Source of the DNA: Noviluteimonas caseinilytica
GTDB lineage: Bacteria > Pseudomonadota > Gammaproteobacteria > Xanthomonadales > Xanthomonadaceae
NCBI RefSeq assembly: GCF_018406605.1
Contig: NZ_AP024545.1
Span: 1,922,001 to 1,986,000 of the forward strand
DNA length: 64,000 nt
Direction: 5' to 3'
The notes under the pieces are model-generated. The model was not told the DNA's origin. It searched no databases and saw only the letters and a list, made by a program, of their open reading frames with translations. The position numbers and the translations under genes are program-made. Of the stretch, positions 34,263 through 45,259 are shown in pieces (positions within the stretch are counted from its first letter, which is position 1; each line of letters starts with the position of its first letter).

Positions 34263-34862
34263 ATGGAAGTCCGCACCCACCCTGCGCGCTCCCGGGTCAT
34301 CCCGGCCAACGAATACCGGCGCGAACGCTGGCGCAACGGCGCGGGCTGGACGCGCGAGATCATCGCGGTGCCGGCCGAGGGCGCCTGGCAATGGCGGTTG
34401 TCGATCGCGGAGATCGAACAGGACGCGCCGTTCTCGCGCTTCGAAGGGATCGAACGCGAGATCGTGTTGATCAGCGGCAACGGCGTGCGCCTGCGCTTCG
34501 ACGATGGCGACGTGCATGCGCTCGAACCACCGCACGGGCGTTTGCGATTCTCCGGCGAACGCGCCGTGCACGGCGAACTGATCGACGGCGCAACGCAGGA
34601 CTTCAACCTGATGTGGCGTCGCGACGCGATCGATGCGCAGCTGTGGCATCGCCCGCTCGTGGGCCCGATGGTGATCTTCGCCGATCCGCACACGACGTGG
34701 GCCGTGCACCTGCTCGCGGGGCAGGCGCGCTTCGCGGACGACTCCGGGTTGCCGTCGATGCATGCCGGCGACACCGCACTCCTGCAGGCGGGCGAGGCGC
34801 GCCTGCGGCATGTGCTGGAAGGTGGCGGCGAGGTGTTGCTCGCGCGGTTGCAGCCGCGCTGA
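34263..34862 (+). CDS. HutD/Ves family cupin-like protein
   Basis: 199 residues. HutD-type double-stranded beta-helix, recognisable from the N-terminal RVIPANEYRRERWRNGAGWTREI block and from WQWRLSIAEIEQDAPFSRFEGIEREIVLISG. The family is linked to histidine-use operons in Pseudomonas and to cold response (Ves) in E. coli; ligand is unknown. No hut genes are adjacent. Faces the frameshifted PepSY gene, 6 bases after its stop. Confidence 0.88.
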   Translation: MEVRTHPARSRVIPANEYRRERWRNGAGWTREIIAVPAEGAWQWRLSIAEIEQDAPFSRFEGIEREIVLISGNGVRLRFDDGDVHALEPPHGRLRFSGERAVHGELIDGATQDFNLMWRRDAIDAQLWHRPLVGPMVIFADPHTTWAVHLLAGQARFADDSGLPSMHAGDTALLQAGEARLRHVLEGGGEVLLARLQPR

Positions 34863-34868
34863 GCGAAT

Positions 34869-35500
34869 TCAGAGCAACGCGGGCACCAGCACCAGCGCAA
34901 GCGCTGCGACCGACACGCCGAGCACGCTCACGGCCATCTCGCGCAACGAACGTCCACGCGCCCACATGTACAGGCCCGACAGGCCCAGCAGCATCATGCA
35001 GAGCGCGAAGCTGTCGGCGAGCAGGCGCCACCCCAGGCCGCCTCCCACGCCCTTGTGCAGGCGATTGAACGCGGCCAGCAGCGTGTGTTGCGTGTGCTTG
35101 ACCTCGGTGGTCGCATCGCCCGGCACGTAGTCCACCGACCACGCATCGCTTGCCGTGCCGCCGCTGAGTGACCACTTCTGCGGCCCTTCGCGTCGCCGCC
35201 CGGAGGCGGCGACTTGCGGATTACCTGGGCATCCAGGCCTTGAGCCTGCTTGAGCCACAGCGAGAGTTGTTCCGGTGTGGCGCGCGCTTCCACCGGCACG
35301 GCGAGCGTCGCGCGGCCGGCTTCGTTGCTGTCGCCCTGCGGCCAGGCGCTGTCGCCGAAGCGATGGTTCATCACCAGGCCCGTGCACCCGTAGACGATCG
35401 CCGCCAGCGCGCCCCAGGCGCCGATCCACAGGTGCAACTGGCGGATCCAGCGGTGCCTGGTGGCAGAACGTCGGGCGGGCGTGGCGGTGGTCGCGTGCAT
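34869..35500 (-). pseudogene. Frameshifted PepSY-associated membrane protein
   Basis: The N-terminal part reads from ATG 35500: RHRWIRQLHLWIGAWGALAAIVYGCTGLVMNHRFG, then a periplasmic loop to VIRKSPPPGGDAKG. The natural continuation (PQKWSLSGG, VDYVPGDATTEVKHTQHTLLAAFNRLHKG, then two membrane segments FALCMMLLGLSGLYMWARG and VSVLGVSVAALALVLVPALL) is in another frame. The total span is 632 nt, one short of a whole number of codons, and the shift falls near 35182-35200. A 1-base deletion is the simplest reading: either a real inactivation or a sequencing error. Family: PepSY-domain proteins next to TonB receptors, probably about 210 residues when intact. Confidence 0.8.
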
Positions 35501-35522
35501 GGAGCGAGGCTCGGGTTCGGGA

Positions 35523-37655
35523 TCAGAAGTTATAACGCAGGCTCACGGTCGCGGCACGCGGGGAGCCGGGCGTGATGTTGTTGTCGCTGTTGGCGCTGAC
35601 GGCGTATTCCTTGTCGAACAGGTTCTCGACGTTGAGCTGCAGCGACAGGTGATCGTTCGCGTCGAAGAACACCGCCGCGTCGTAGCGCGTGTAACTCCGC
35701 AGCGTCACCAGGTTGGTGACCTGCGCGAAGATCTCGTCGCGGTACTGCGCGCCGAAGCCCAGGCCCCAACGCTCGGTCAGGTCGAAGCGGTTCCACAGCG
35801 AGAACGTGTTTTCCGGCAACTGCGCCAGGCGCTTGCCGCGGTCCGCGCCGGCGAGGATTTCGCCGTCCTGCCAGGCATACGCGCCCATGACGTGCCAGCG
35901 ATCCGTCAACGATCCCGCCAGGCCCACTTCCACGCCCTTCGCGCGCTGGCCGTCCACCAGCGTCGAGGTGGTGGCGTCTAGCGGCACGATGACGTTCGTG
36001 CGATCCAGCTGGTAGATCGCGGCGGTCACCGCGAGGCGATCCATGACATCCCACTTCGCGCCGAGCTCGTAGTTGATGAACTTTTCCGGATCGAAGGCCT
36101 GGTTGGTCGGCGACAGCGATGCGAGCTGGTCGCCCGAGCGCGGCTGGTAGGCGACGCTGTAGCTGGCGTAGATCGAGACCGGTTCCATCGGCTTGTACAC
36201 GAGGCCCGCGCGCGGCGACCACAGGTTGTCGGTGGCGGAAATGTTGCGCGCGGGATTGCCCGGCGCGAGGCGCTTGTTGGTGAAGTCGACATCGAAGCGG
36301 TCGAAACGCAGGCCCACGATCGCCTGCCAGTGTTCGCCCAGTTCGAGCTGGTCCTGCATGTAGACGGCCGCGGTCTTCGCGACGCTGTTGTTCTCCGCGT
36401 CGGTGGCGGAAGGACGGAACGTGATCGGGCCGTAGTAGCGCGGATTGGACAGCGGGACGTTCGCCGACGTTGCCGTCGAACCCGGCGCGCCGAAGAAGCC
36501 GGTGGTGCGCAGGTTGTCGGTGTCCTGGTGGCCGAACTCGGCGCCGGCGAGCAACGTGTGGTGCACGTTGCCGGTGTCCGCGCTCCACACCAGGTCGGTC
36601 TGGTTGAACAGGTTCCTTCGGTGGGTGCCGTTGTTGTACGCGTTGATGGCAACCTGCGTGCGCGTGGCGTCGACCGCGCCGGAGAAGATGTTCTGGTAGA
36701 ACTTGTCGTAGTCGGCCAGGCGCGTGCGGTTGCGCAGGGTCGCGCCGCCGGCGAATTCGTGTTCGACCAGCGCGCCGAAGGCATCGACGTCCGCGCTCAC
36801 CGGGCTGCGGAAGGGGTCGCCGAAGAACGTGGAGGGATCCACGTCGAGCGGCGTGCGGCGGCCGTTGTACGCATTGGGTTCCGATGGCACGCCGCGATCG
36901 GCGACGCGTTCGTCCTCGAAGTGTTCGTACCCCAGCGTGACGCGCGTGGACTCGCCGACGTCGAAGCCCACGGTCGGGTTGATGCCCCAGCGACGGATGT
37001 CGAAGTCGTCGCGGTAGCTGTCGGAATCCTCGAACATCGCATTGACGCGGAAGTCGACGTGTTCGTTGATCGCCTGGCCCACGTCGGCGGCGACGCGGCG
37101 CTTGTTCCAGCTGCCGAATTGCGCGCTGACCTCGCGCACGGTCTTGCCATCGGGTTGCTTGGTGGCGCGGTTGACGATGCCGCCGGAACCACCGCGGCCG
37201 AAGATCATCGCGTTCGGCCCCTTGAGTACTTCGACGCGATCGATGTTGTACAGGTCGCGGATGTACTGCACGTCGTCGCGCATGCCGTCGACGAACAGGT
37301 CGCCGGTGGTGCTGCTGCCGCGCAACACGAGGGTGTCGCGGTTGCCTTCGCCCTGGGCGACGCCCACGCCGGGCACGTAACGGAACACGTCGACCAGGCC
37401 CGACATCGCCTGGTCGCGGATCAGCTGCTGCGGGATGACGGTGATGGACTGCGGCGTGTCGCGGAGCGGGGTGGGGGTCTTCGTGGCCGTCGAGGATTCG
37501 GGGACCACGTAGGCGTCCTGCTTGCCAACGACCTCGACGTGGTCCAGCTCGCGCGGCTTGCGCGGTGCGGACTCATCGGCGGCGTGGGCGGGGGCGGCGA
37601 CGGCCAGGGCGAGCGCGACCGCCAGGGGCGTGGCGCGCAGGGCGGGGTGGGGCAT
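35523..37655 (-). CDS. TonB-dependent siderophore receptor
   Basis: 710 residues from ATG 37655, with a signal peptide (TPLAVALALAVAAPAHAA). A TonB-box-like segment (HVEVVGK), then the plug domain (TPQSITVIPQQLIRDQAM, LRGSSTTGDLFVDGMRDDVQYIRDLYNIDRVEVLKGPNAMIFGRGGSGGIVNRATKQ in family style), and a 22-strand barrel ending in a terminal Phe (LRYNF). This is the FhuE/FpvA/FoxA-like ferric-siderophore type; the ligand is unknown. A Fur-like box lies upstream. Downstream is the frameshifted PepSY gene, usually a partner in ferric-siderophore reduction (inference). Confidence 0.95.
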   Translation of the reverse strand: MPHPALRATPLAVALALAVAAPAHAADESAPRKPRELDHVEVVGKQDAYVVPESSTATKTPTPLRDTPQSITVIPQQLIRDQAMSGLVDVFRYVPGVGVAQGEGNRDTLVLRGSSTTGDLFVDGMRDDVQYIRDLYNIDRVEVLKGPNAMIFGRGGSGGIVNRATKQPDGKTVREVSAQFGSWNKRRVAADVGQAINEHVDFRVNAMFEDSDSYRDDFDIRRWGINPTVGFDVGESTRVTLGYEHFEDERVADRGVPSEPNAYNGRRTPLDVDPSTFFGDPFRSPVSADVDAFGALVEHEFAGGATLRNRTRLADYDKFYQNIFSGAVDATRTQVAINAYNNGTHRRNLFNQTDLVWSADTGNVHHTLLAGAEFGHQDTDNLRTTGFFGAPGSTATSANVPLSNPRYYGPITFRPSATDAENNSVAKTAAVYMQDQLELGEHWQAIVGLRFDRFDVDFTNKRLAPGNPARNISATDNLWSPRAGLVYKPMEPVSIYASYSVAYQPRSGDQLASLSPTNQAFDPEKFINYELGAKWDVMDRLAVTAAIYQLDRTNVIVPLDATTSTLVDGQRAKGVEVGLAGSLTDRWHVMGAYAWQDGEILAGADRGKRLAQLPENTFSLWNRFDLTERWGLGFGAQYRDEIFAQVTNLVTLRSYTRYDAAVFFDANDHLSLQLNVENLFDKEYAVSANSDNNITPGSPRAATVSLRYNF

Positions 37656-37705
37656 GACGTCCTCTGTATGCAAGGGGGTTGCGGCATCCGCCGCGGCCCG
37701 GGCAT

Positions 37706-37724
37706 GTTAATGAGAACGATTCGC
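37706..37724 (-). promoter_or_regulatory. Fur-like box upstream of siderophore receptor
   Basis: The sequence GTTAATGAGAACGATTCGC (37706-37724) matches the Fur 19-bp consensus at the AATGA-AAC-ATT core and has the 7-1-7 arrangement TGAGAAC-G-ATTCGCA. It is 50 bases before the receptor start, where repression by Fe-Fur would be expected. Motif-based. Confidence 0.6.
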
Positions 37725-37739
37725 AAACGCAATGGAAGC

Positions 37740-37756
37740 GATCGGCGCGGCCGATC
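37740..37756 (-). terminator. Short stem-loop at end of Rieske gene
   Basis: GATCGGC (37740-37746) and GCCGATC (37750-37756) pair around GCG, overlapping the Rieske stop codon. No T-run follows on the minus strand, so true termination is uncertain. Confidence 0.3.
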
Positions 37757-38078
37757 AGCGGTCGTCCCGCGTCCAGACCGCGTTGTCTTCGACCTTCGTC
37801 GGGAACTTGGGCACCGGCGCATAGGCGGGCGCGTTGAGCGCACGGCCGTCGCGCACGTCGAACTTCGAGCCGTGCAGGACGCACTCGATCGTCGCTTCTT
37901 CCGCGTCGAACGGGCCCGACGACAGATCGAAGTCCTCGTGCGAGCACCGGTCTTCGAGTGCGTAGAAATCGCCGTCGTAGTTGAAGACCACGATCGCGGT
38001 GTCGCCGTCCCACGCGACCTTCGACTCGCCCGGGAGCAATTCCGACGTCGCGCAGACGCGCACCCAGGCTTCGCTCAC
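37755..38078 (-). CDS. Rieske [2Fe-2S] ferredoxin-like protein
   Basis: 107 residues from a GTG at 38078. The Rieske motifs are Cys45-x-His47 (RCSHEDFDL) and Cys66-x2-His69 (ECVLHGSKFD). It is the short oxygenase-ferredoxin or assimilatory type, soluble and cytoplasmic. The GTG overlaps the GNAT stop (GTGA, 38075-38078). It is the last gene of the suf run, so it may be a cluster acceptor or electron donor for Fe-S assembly (inference). Redox partner unknown. Confidence 0.92.
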   Translation of the reverse strand: MSEAWVRVCATSELLPGESKVAWDGDTAIVVFNYDGDFYALEDRCSHEDFDLSSGPFDAEEATIECVLHGSKFDVRDGRALNAPAYAPVPKFPTKVEDNAVWTRDDR

Positions 38079-38599
38079 AACGCTTTCTCCATGACTTCGA
38101 AGCGCAGGTCATCGCGCGTCGGGATGCCGAAGCGTTCGTCGCCGTAGGGGAAGGGCTTCTTGATGCCGGTCAATGCGTAACCGCGGCGCTCGTAGAACTT
38201 GATGAGTTCGTCGCGGATGTCGATGACGGTCATGCGCATCGTCGGCAGGCCCCAGTCGTCGCGCGCGATGCGTTCGCCTTCCGCGAGCACGGCCTTGCCG
38301 ATGCCCGCGCCCTGCAGCGACGGCACCACCGAGAACATGCCGAAATACCCGGCGCCGTCTTCATCGGCGACGTGCGCGCAGGCGAGCAGTTGCCCGTCGC
38401 GTTCGGCCAGCAGCACGCGGCTGCGCGGACGTTCGATGTCGCGTTGCAGGACTTCGCGGTCGATGCGGTTGCCATCGAGGAAATCCGCTTCGGTGGTCCA
38501 GCCCTTGCGGCTGACATCGCCACGGTAGGCGGAGGTGACGAGCGCGACGAGCGCGTCGAGGTCATCGACGGTCGCTGCGCGGAAATGCAGTTCGCTCAT
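38075..38599 (-). CDS. GNAT family N-acetyltransferase
   Basis: 174 residues. GCN5-type acetyltransferase fold: FRAATVDDLDALVALV at the start, then GYFGMFSVVPSLQGAGIGKAVLAEGERIA containing the acetyl-CoA-binding Q-x2-G-x-G/A motif, and FYERRGYALTG at the end. Substrate unknown. ATG at 38599 gives the normal N-terminus. Lies between sufS and the Rieske gene, 34 bases from sufS, and overlaps the Rieske start by 4 bases. Confidence 0.88.
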   Translation of the reverse strand: MSELHFRAATVDDLDALVALVTSAYRGDVSRKGWTTEADFLDGNRIDREVLQRDIERPRSRVLLAERDGQLLACAHVADEDGAGYFGMFSVVPSLQGAGIGKAVLAEGERIARDDWGLPTMRMTVIDIRDELIKFYERRGYALTGIKKPFPYGDERFGIPTRDDLRFEVMEKAL

Positions 38600-38633
38600 G
38601 GATCGGATCGCGTCGGGGGAAGGGCGGGGAAGT

Positions 38634-39872
38634 CTAGCCGAGCAGGCGCCGCACCTTGCGCAGCGCGGCGATGAACGCCTCGATCTCGGCATGCGTGTTG
38701 TAGAAGGCCAGCGACGCGCGGCACGTGGCCGGCACGCCGAGGAAGGCCATCAGCGGATGCGCGCAATGGTGGCCCGAGCGCACGGCGACGCCTTCCAGGT
38801 CGAGCAGCGTGGCGAGGTCGTGCGCATGCGCGCCTTCGACCAGGAACGACACCACCGCGGCCTTGCGCGGCGCGCGCCCCAGGATGCGCAGGCCTTCGAC
38901 GCGATCCATTTCTTCGGTGAGGTGCGCGAGCAAATCGCCTTCGCGCGCGGCGATCGCGTCCATGCCGATGCCGTCGAGATAGCCGACTGCCGTGCCCAGC
39001 CCCACGTGCCCCGCGATGTTCGGCGTGCCCGCTTCGAAGCGATGCGGCGGCTCGGCGAACACCGTGCCTTCGTAACGCACTTCCTTGATCATCTCGCCGC
39101 CGCCGAGGAAGGGCGGCATCGCCAGCAGGTGTTCGCGACGCGCCCACAGCGCGCCCGTGCCCGTGGGCCCGCACATCTTGTGGCCGGTGAAGGCGTAGAA
39201 GTCGCAGCCGATCGACGCGATGTCCACCGCCATGTGCGGCAGCGCCTGCGACCCATCGACGACGGTGACGATGCCGCGTTTGCGTGCTTCTCGGCAGATC
39301 TCGGCGACCGGATTCACCGTGCCCAGCACGTTCGACACGTGCGCGATGCCGAGCAGCTTCACGTCCGGCGCCATCAACGCGTACAGCGCGTCGAGGTCGA
39401 GCGAGCCGTCGGGCGCGAGGTCGGCGACGCGGATCGTCGCACCGGTGCGCTCGCAGATGAGCTGCCACGGCACGATGTTCGCGTGGTGCTCCATCCGCGT
39501 CAGCAGCACGACATCCCCGGGCTGCAACCGCGGCAGTGCCCACGAATACGCGACCAGGTTGAGCGCGAACGTCGTGCCGCTGGTGAGCACGAGATCCTCG
39601 CGCGCCACGTTGAGGTGCTGCGCCAGGCGCGCGCGCGTGCCTTCGTACGCTTCCGTGGCTTCGGCACCCAACGCATGCACCGCGCGGCTCACGTTTGCGT
39701 TGTGGCGGCGGTAGAACGCATCCACCGCCTCGATCACGACGGCCGGCTTCTGCCCCGTGTTCGCCGAATCGAAATACACCAGCGGCTTGCCGTGCACTTC
39801 CCGCGCGAGCAGCGGGAAGTCGGCGCGGATGCGGTCCCAGTCGGGCGCGAGCGTCGGTGTTTCCGTTTTCAT
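38634..39872 (-). CDS. sufS: Cysteine desulfurase SufS
   Basis: 412-residue PLP enzyme that releases sulfur from cysteine for Fe-S cluster assembly. The PLP lysine is Lys232 (FTGHKMCGP), and the persulfide-bearing cysteine is Cys370 (RSGHHCAHPLM). Group II desulfurases of this type normally need SufE or SufU; neither is in the window. Its ATG shares one base with the sufD stop (TGATG). Confidence 0.96.
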   Translation of the reverse strand: MKTETPTLAPDWDRIRADFPLLAREVHGKPLVYFDSANTGQKPAVVIEAVDAFYRRHNANVSRAVHALGAEATEAYEGTRARLAQHLNVAREDLVLTSGTTFALNLVAYSWALPRLQPGDVVLLTRMEHHANIVPWQLICERTGATIRVADLAPDGSLDLDALYALMAPDVKLLGIAHVSNVLGTVNPVAEICREARKRGIVTVVDGSQALPHMAVDIASIGCDFYAFTGHKMCGPTGTGALWARREHLLAMPPFLGGGEMIKEVRYEGTVFAEPPHRFEAGTPNIAGHVGLGTAVGYLDGIGMDAIAAREGDLLAHLTEEMDRVEGLRILGRAPRKAAVVSFLVEGAHAHDLATLLDLEGVAVRSGHHCAHPLMAFLGVPATCRASLAFYNTHAEIEAFIAALRKVRRLLG

Positions 39873-41097
39873 CAGGCGTCCCCGAGGGTCCTGGCGAGGG
39901 CGCGATCGAGCGCCGCTTCCGCGATCGGGCGCAACGTCGCGTCCGCGCGCGGCAACACGGCGCGGCAGAACGCGGTGGTCAGCAGGCGGCGTGCGTCTTC
40001 TTCGGGCAGGCCGCGCGAGCGCAGGTAGAACAGCGCCGTCGGATCCAGGCCGCCCACCGTCGCGCCATGCGCGGCCTGCACCTCATCGGCGTGGATTTCC
40101 AGCACCGGTTGCGCATCAATTTCCGCCTGCGCGCTGAGCAGCAGGTTCTTCGTCGACAACGCCGCGTTGCTGCCATCGGCGCCGGCGCGGATCAGGATGC
40201 CGCCGTGCAGCACCGCGCGGCTGCGATCCGCCGCGAGGCCGCGCCACGTGAGGTCGCAGCGCGTGTCGCCGACCGCGTGGTCGATGTTCAGGCGCGTGTC
40301 GAGATGCCGGCGGCCTGCGCCGAGCAGCACGCCATCGCCCTGCACCGACGCACCCGCGCCCAGCAACGCACAGCCGAATTCGTGGCGCGACAAGCCGCCG
40401 CCGAGTTCCAGGTCGAGGCGCGCATACCGGGCGTCGTCGTGCACGCGCGCATCGGTGCGCGCGAAGCGCGTGGCGCCGGCCGCGTCGTCCTGCACGCACA
40501 GGTGTGCGAGCTGCGCGCCGCGTGCCAGCGTCACCGTCGCGGACGATGTCGAAAGATGCGCGTATTCGCCCGAGGCGATGTGATGCTCGACGACGCGCGC
40601 GGACGCGCCTTCGCCGACCGCGATCGCATGTCGCAAGTGCCACGCCTGGTCCTGCGCCGCGGAAGCGCCGACGAACATCAGGTACAGCGGCGCCGCCACG
40701 TGCGTGCCCGCCGCGATCCGCAACGTCGCGCCCGAACGCGCCATCGCCGCATTGATGCCGGCGAACACTGCATCCGGATGCGCAGGCACGACCACCGCGT
40801 CGGCCATCGATGCCGAAAACGTCACGCCCGCAGGCAACGCATCGATGTGCGAAAGGGCGGCCGAATACACGCCATTGACGAACACCAGGCGCGGCCCGTC
40901 GATCCCCGCCAACAATGCGGCATCGACGTCGGCGCCCGAAGCCGGCGCGAACACCCGCCGCTCCAGCGCCCGCAACGACGTGTACTTCCACGCCTCGCTG
41001 CGCGGCTTCGGCAAGCCTTCGCGCAGGACCGCCTCCAGCGTCGCGCGTCCCGCCGCGTCGCCTGCGAAGCCCTGCGCGAGCGATTCCAGCAACGCGC

Positions 41098-41101
<4 letters not shown>
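39872..41101 (-). CDS. sufD: Fe-S cluster assembly protein SufD
   Basis: 409 residues. Scaffold partner of SufB in the SufBC2D complex. Recognisable parts are RSEAWKYTSLRALERR at the N-terminus, ARVVEHHIASGEYAHLSTS, and the C-terminal HGATVGGLDPTALFYLRSRGLPEEDARRLLTTAF, which mirrors SufB. Starts at ATG 41101 overlapping the sufC stop (ATGA, 41098-41101). Confidence 0.95.
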
Positions 41102-41865
<764 letters not shown>

Positions 41866-41883
41866 GTGCGTTTGTTTTCCTGT

Positions 41884-43329
<1,446 letters not shown>

Positions 43330-43339
43330 GTCGTGTGCC

Positions 43340-43789
43340 TCACGCCGTCGCCAGCGTGGCGGGGATCGCGCGGCGCGCGGGCGGCGCCGGCGACACGAGG
43401 TCGGCCAGCGTCACGCCACGCAGCGCATCGGCGACCACGTCGTTGATGCGGCGCCAGTTCGCGCGGACGCCGCAGGAGTGTTCGATGCCGCACGCGTCGG
43501 CGTGCAGGCTGCATTCGGTCATCGCGAGCGGGCCTTCCATCGCTTCCACGATCTCGATCAGCGATATCGCGTTGGCCTCGCGCGCCAGGCGATATCCGCC
43601 GTGCGCGCCACGGAACGACGCCACCAGCCCCGCCTGCGCGAGCGGCTTGAGCAGCTTGGCGACGGTGGTGGCTTCCAGGCCCGCGCGTTCGGCGAGCTCG
43701 GCGGCGCTGAGCACGGTGTCGGGGCCGGCGGCGGCGAGCGCCGTCAGCACGACGGTGGCGTAATCGGTGAGCTTGGTGACCCGGAGCAT
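43340..43789 (-). CDS. sufR: Rrf2-family Suf regulator
   Basis: 149-residue winged-helix Rrf2 regulator of the SUF-system subgroup. HTH: LSAAELAERAGLEATTVAKLLKPLAQAGLV, then FRGAHGGYRLAR. Three cluster-binding cysteines are Cys93, Cys100 and Cys106 (ECSLHADACGIEHSC), as in IscR-like proteins. It heads the operon, suggesting autoregulation by Fe-S status (known for the family). The 114-bp upstream gap has an AT-rich TTGTACGGTTTTAG stretch where a promoter would be expected. Confidence 0.94.
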   Translation of the reverse strand: MLRVTKLTDYATVVLTALAAAGPDTVLSAAELAERAGLEATTVAKLLKPLAQAGLVASFRGAHGGYRLAREANAISLIEIVEAMEGPLAMTECSLHADACGIEHSCGVRANWRRINDVVADALRGVTLADLVSPAPPARRAIPATLATA

Positions 43790-43903
43790 CGGGGCGGCCT
43801 GGCAATGCGGACCGAAATTGTACGGTTTTAGGGTCCGGGCCGAAACCGGCGGTTGCGCCGGATCGCAGCCGGGTTCATCCGGCTGCGGGTTTTACGCTTG
43901 GAA

Positions 43904-44479
43904 TCAGCCCGCGGCGGCGGGCTTGGCGTCGGCCTGCGCCGCGGCCGGCGGCGGGGGCAGGTTCGCTTCGAAGTACGGCACCGGGGGCGTCTGGCCCGGC
44001 GGCAGGTAGGCCGGCGCAGGTTCGCCGCCGGGGCCGAGCGACTTGATGAAACGGAAGATCGCGAGGCGGTCCTGCTCCTTCATGGCGCGGAGGGCGAAGT
44101 CCGGCATGATCGGTCGCGTGTGCAGGTTGGCCGTGTACTCGAGCCACTTCTTGTCGTCCATGTCGGCCGCCTTCAGGCGCAGGTTGGCCGCATAGGTCGT
44201 GCCCCACGGGCCGTTCCAGCCGACCTTCGATCCGACGAGCCACTGGTCGCGCGGCGCATCGCCGCCGTTCTGCGCCCAGCCCGGCGTGTGGCAATCGTTG
44301 CAGCCGGCGATGCGCACCAGGTATTCGCCCTGCGCGAGCAATTCGGCATCGCTCGGGCCTGCGGTGGCCACCGCCACGGCGGCGGGTGCATCGGCGGCGG
44401 TGGCGTCCGTTGCCGCGGGCTTGCACGCGGACAGGGCCAGGACCAGGACGGAGGGGACGAGCAGGATCGAAGCGCGCAT
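43904..44479 (-). CDS. c-type cytochrome lipoprotein
   Basis: 191 residues. Lipobox LALSAC gives an acylated Cys19; an Ala-rich linker follows. One haem-binding site, Cys60-x2-Cys63-His64 (GCNDCH); the distal Met is probably in RPIMPDFALRAM. The C-terminal tail is Pro/Ala-rich. It looks like the diheme-derived cytochrome c domains that accept electrons in the periplasm. Partner unknown; the divergent neighbour is a SET protein. No terminator with a T-run on the minus strand was found. Confidence 0.88.
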   Translation of the reverse strand: MRASILLVPSVLVLALSACKPAATDATAADAPAAVAVATAGPSDAELLAQGEYLVRIAGCNDCHTPGWAQNGGDAPRDQWLVGSKVGWNGPWGTTYAANLRLKAADMDDKKWLEYTANLHTRPIMPDFALRAMKEQDRLAIFRFIKSLGPGGEPAPAYLPPGQTPPVPYFEANLPPPPAAAQADAKPAAAG

Positions 44480-44604
44480 GGGCCTTGGTGACGTTCCGGA
44501 TGGAATCCGTGAATACGCACCTTGCGACTTCGACCGGCCACGCCGATGGCGGGATCACCGCGCAACCCGCACAATCCGCATCTTTCCCCCGAACGGAAGT
44601 CCGC

Positions 44605-45075
44605 ATGGCCCGCAAGATCGTCGCCCGTCGCTCGCAGATCCATGGCAACGGCGTATTCGCAGCCGCCACGCTCAAGAAAGGCGAACGCCTGATCGAATAC
44701 AAGGGCAAGCGGCGCACGCACGAGGAAGTGGACGGCGACGACACCGGCGATGTCGAAAGCGGTCACACGTTCCTGTTCACGCTCAACGACGAGTACGTGA
44801 TCGACGCCAACCACGGCGGCAACACGGCGCGCTGGATCAACCACAGCTGCGATCCCAACTGCGAAGCCGTGCTGGAAGAAGACGACGGCGACGACCGTCG
44901 CAAGGATCGCGTCTTCATCGAAGCCATGCGCGCGATCAAGCCGGGCGAAGAGCTCACGTACGACTACGGCATCACGCTGGACGAGGCGCACACCGCGCGC
45001 CTGAAGAAGATCTGGGCCTGCCACTGCGGCTCGCCCAAGTGCACGGGCACGATGCTCAAGCCCAAGAAGAAGTAA
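44605..45075 (+). CDS. SET-domain protein-lysine methyltransferase
   Basis: 156 residues, a near-minimal SET domain. The SAM and catalytic motifs are ARWINHSCDPNC (Asn79-His80-Ser81-Cys82) and ELTYDYG (Tyr119 and Tyr121). A post-SET zinc cluster is formed by Cys139, Cys141 and Cys146 in WACHCGSPKCTG, with Cys86. An acidic insertion (EEDDGDDRRKD) precedes the catalytic strand. Such bacterial SET proteins resemble those of Xanthomonas and some intracellular bacteria; the target is unknown. It has a basic C-terminal tail (LKPKKK). No signal peptide. Confidence 0.9.
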   Translation: MARKIVARRSQIHGNGVFAAATLKKGERLIEYKGKRRTHEEVDGDDTGDVESGHTFLFTLNDEYVIDANHGGNTARWINHSCDPNCEAVLEEDDGDDRRKDRVFIEAMRAIKPGEELTYDYGITLDEAHTARLKKIWACHCGSPKCTGTMLKPKKK

Positions 45076-45170
45076 GCAGCACGTCGCACGGGTTGCCCGA
45101 TCGGGCAGCCCGGCGGCACGCGATGCTGCACCGCGGGACGGCCCACCGATGGGCACGATGCCCCGCATAG

Positions 45171-45183
45171 GCAAAAGGTTTGC
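45171..45183. promoter_or_regulatory. Palindrome in the leader of the DUF5916 gene
   Basis: GCAAA-AGG-TTTGC (45171-45183) is a perfect inverted repeat with a three-base centre, operator-sized. It lies 77 bases before the start, in the 184-bp gap that otherwise shows only a GGGTTGCCC/GGGCAGCCC stem-loop (45090-45111) and no gene. Confidence 0.3.
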
Positions 45184-45259
45184 ATGACTGACGGGAGTCG
45201 GCGGCGACGCTTGCCATGAATACGCTGTCCCCATTCCGCCGCCCCCCTTGGACGACTCC

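Noticed and set aside
43864..43893. CGCAGCCGG/CCGGCTGCG stem followed by TTTT
   Set aside because: The T-run is on the plus strand, but the flanking genes are on the minus strand; it cannot terminate them.
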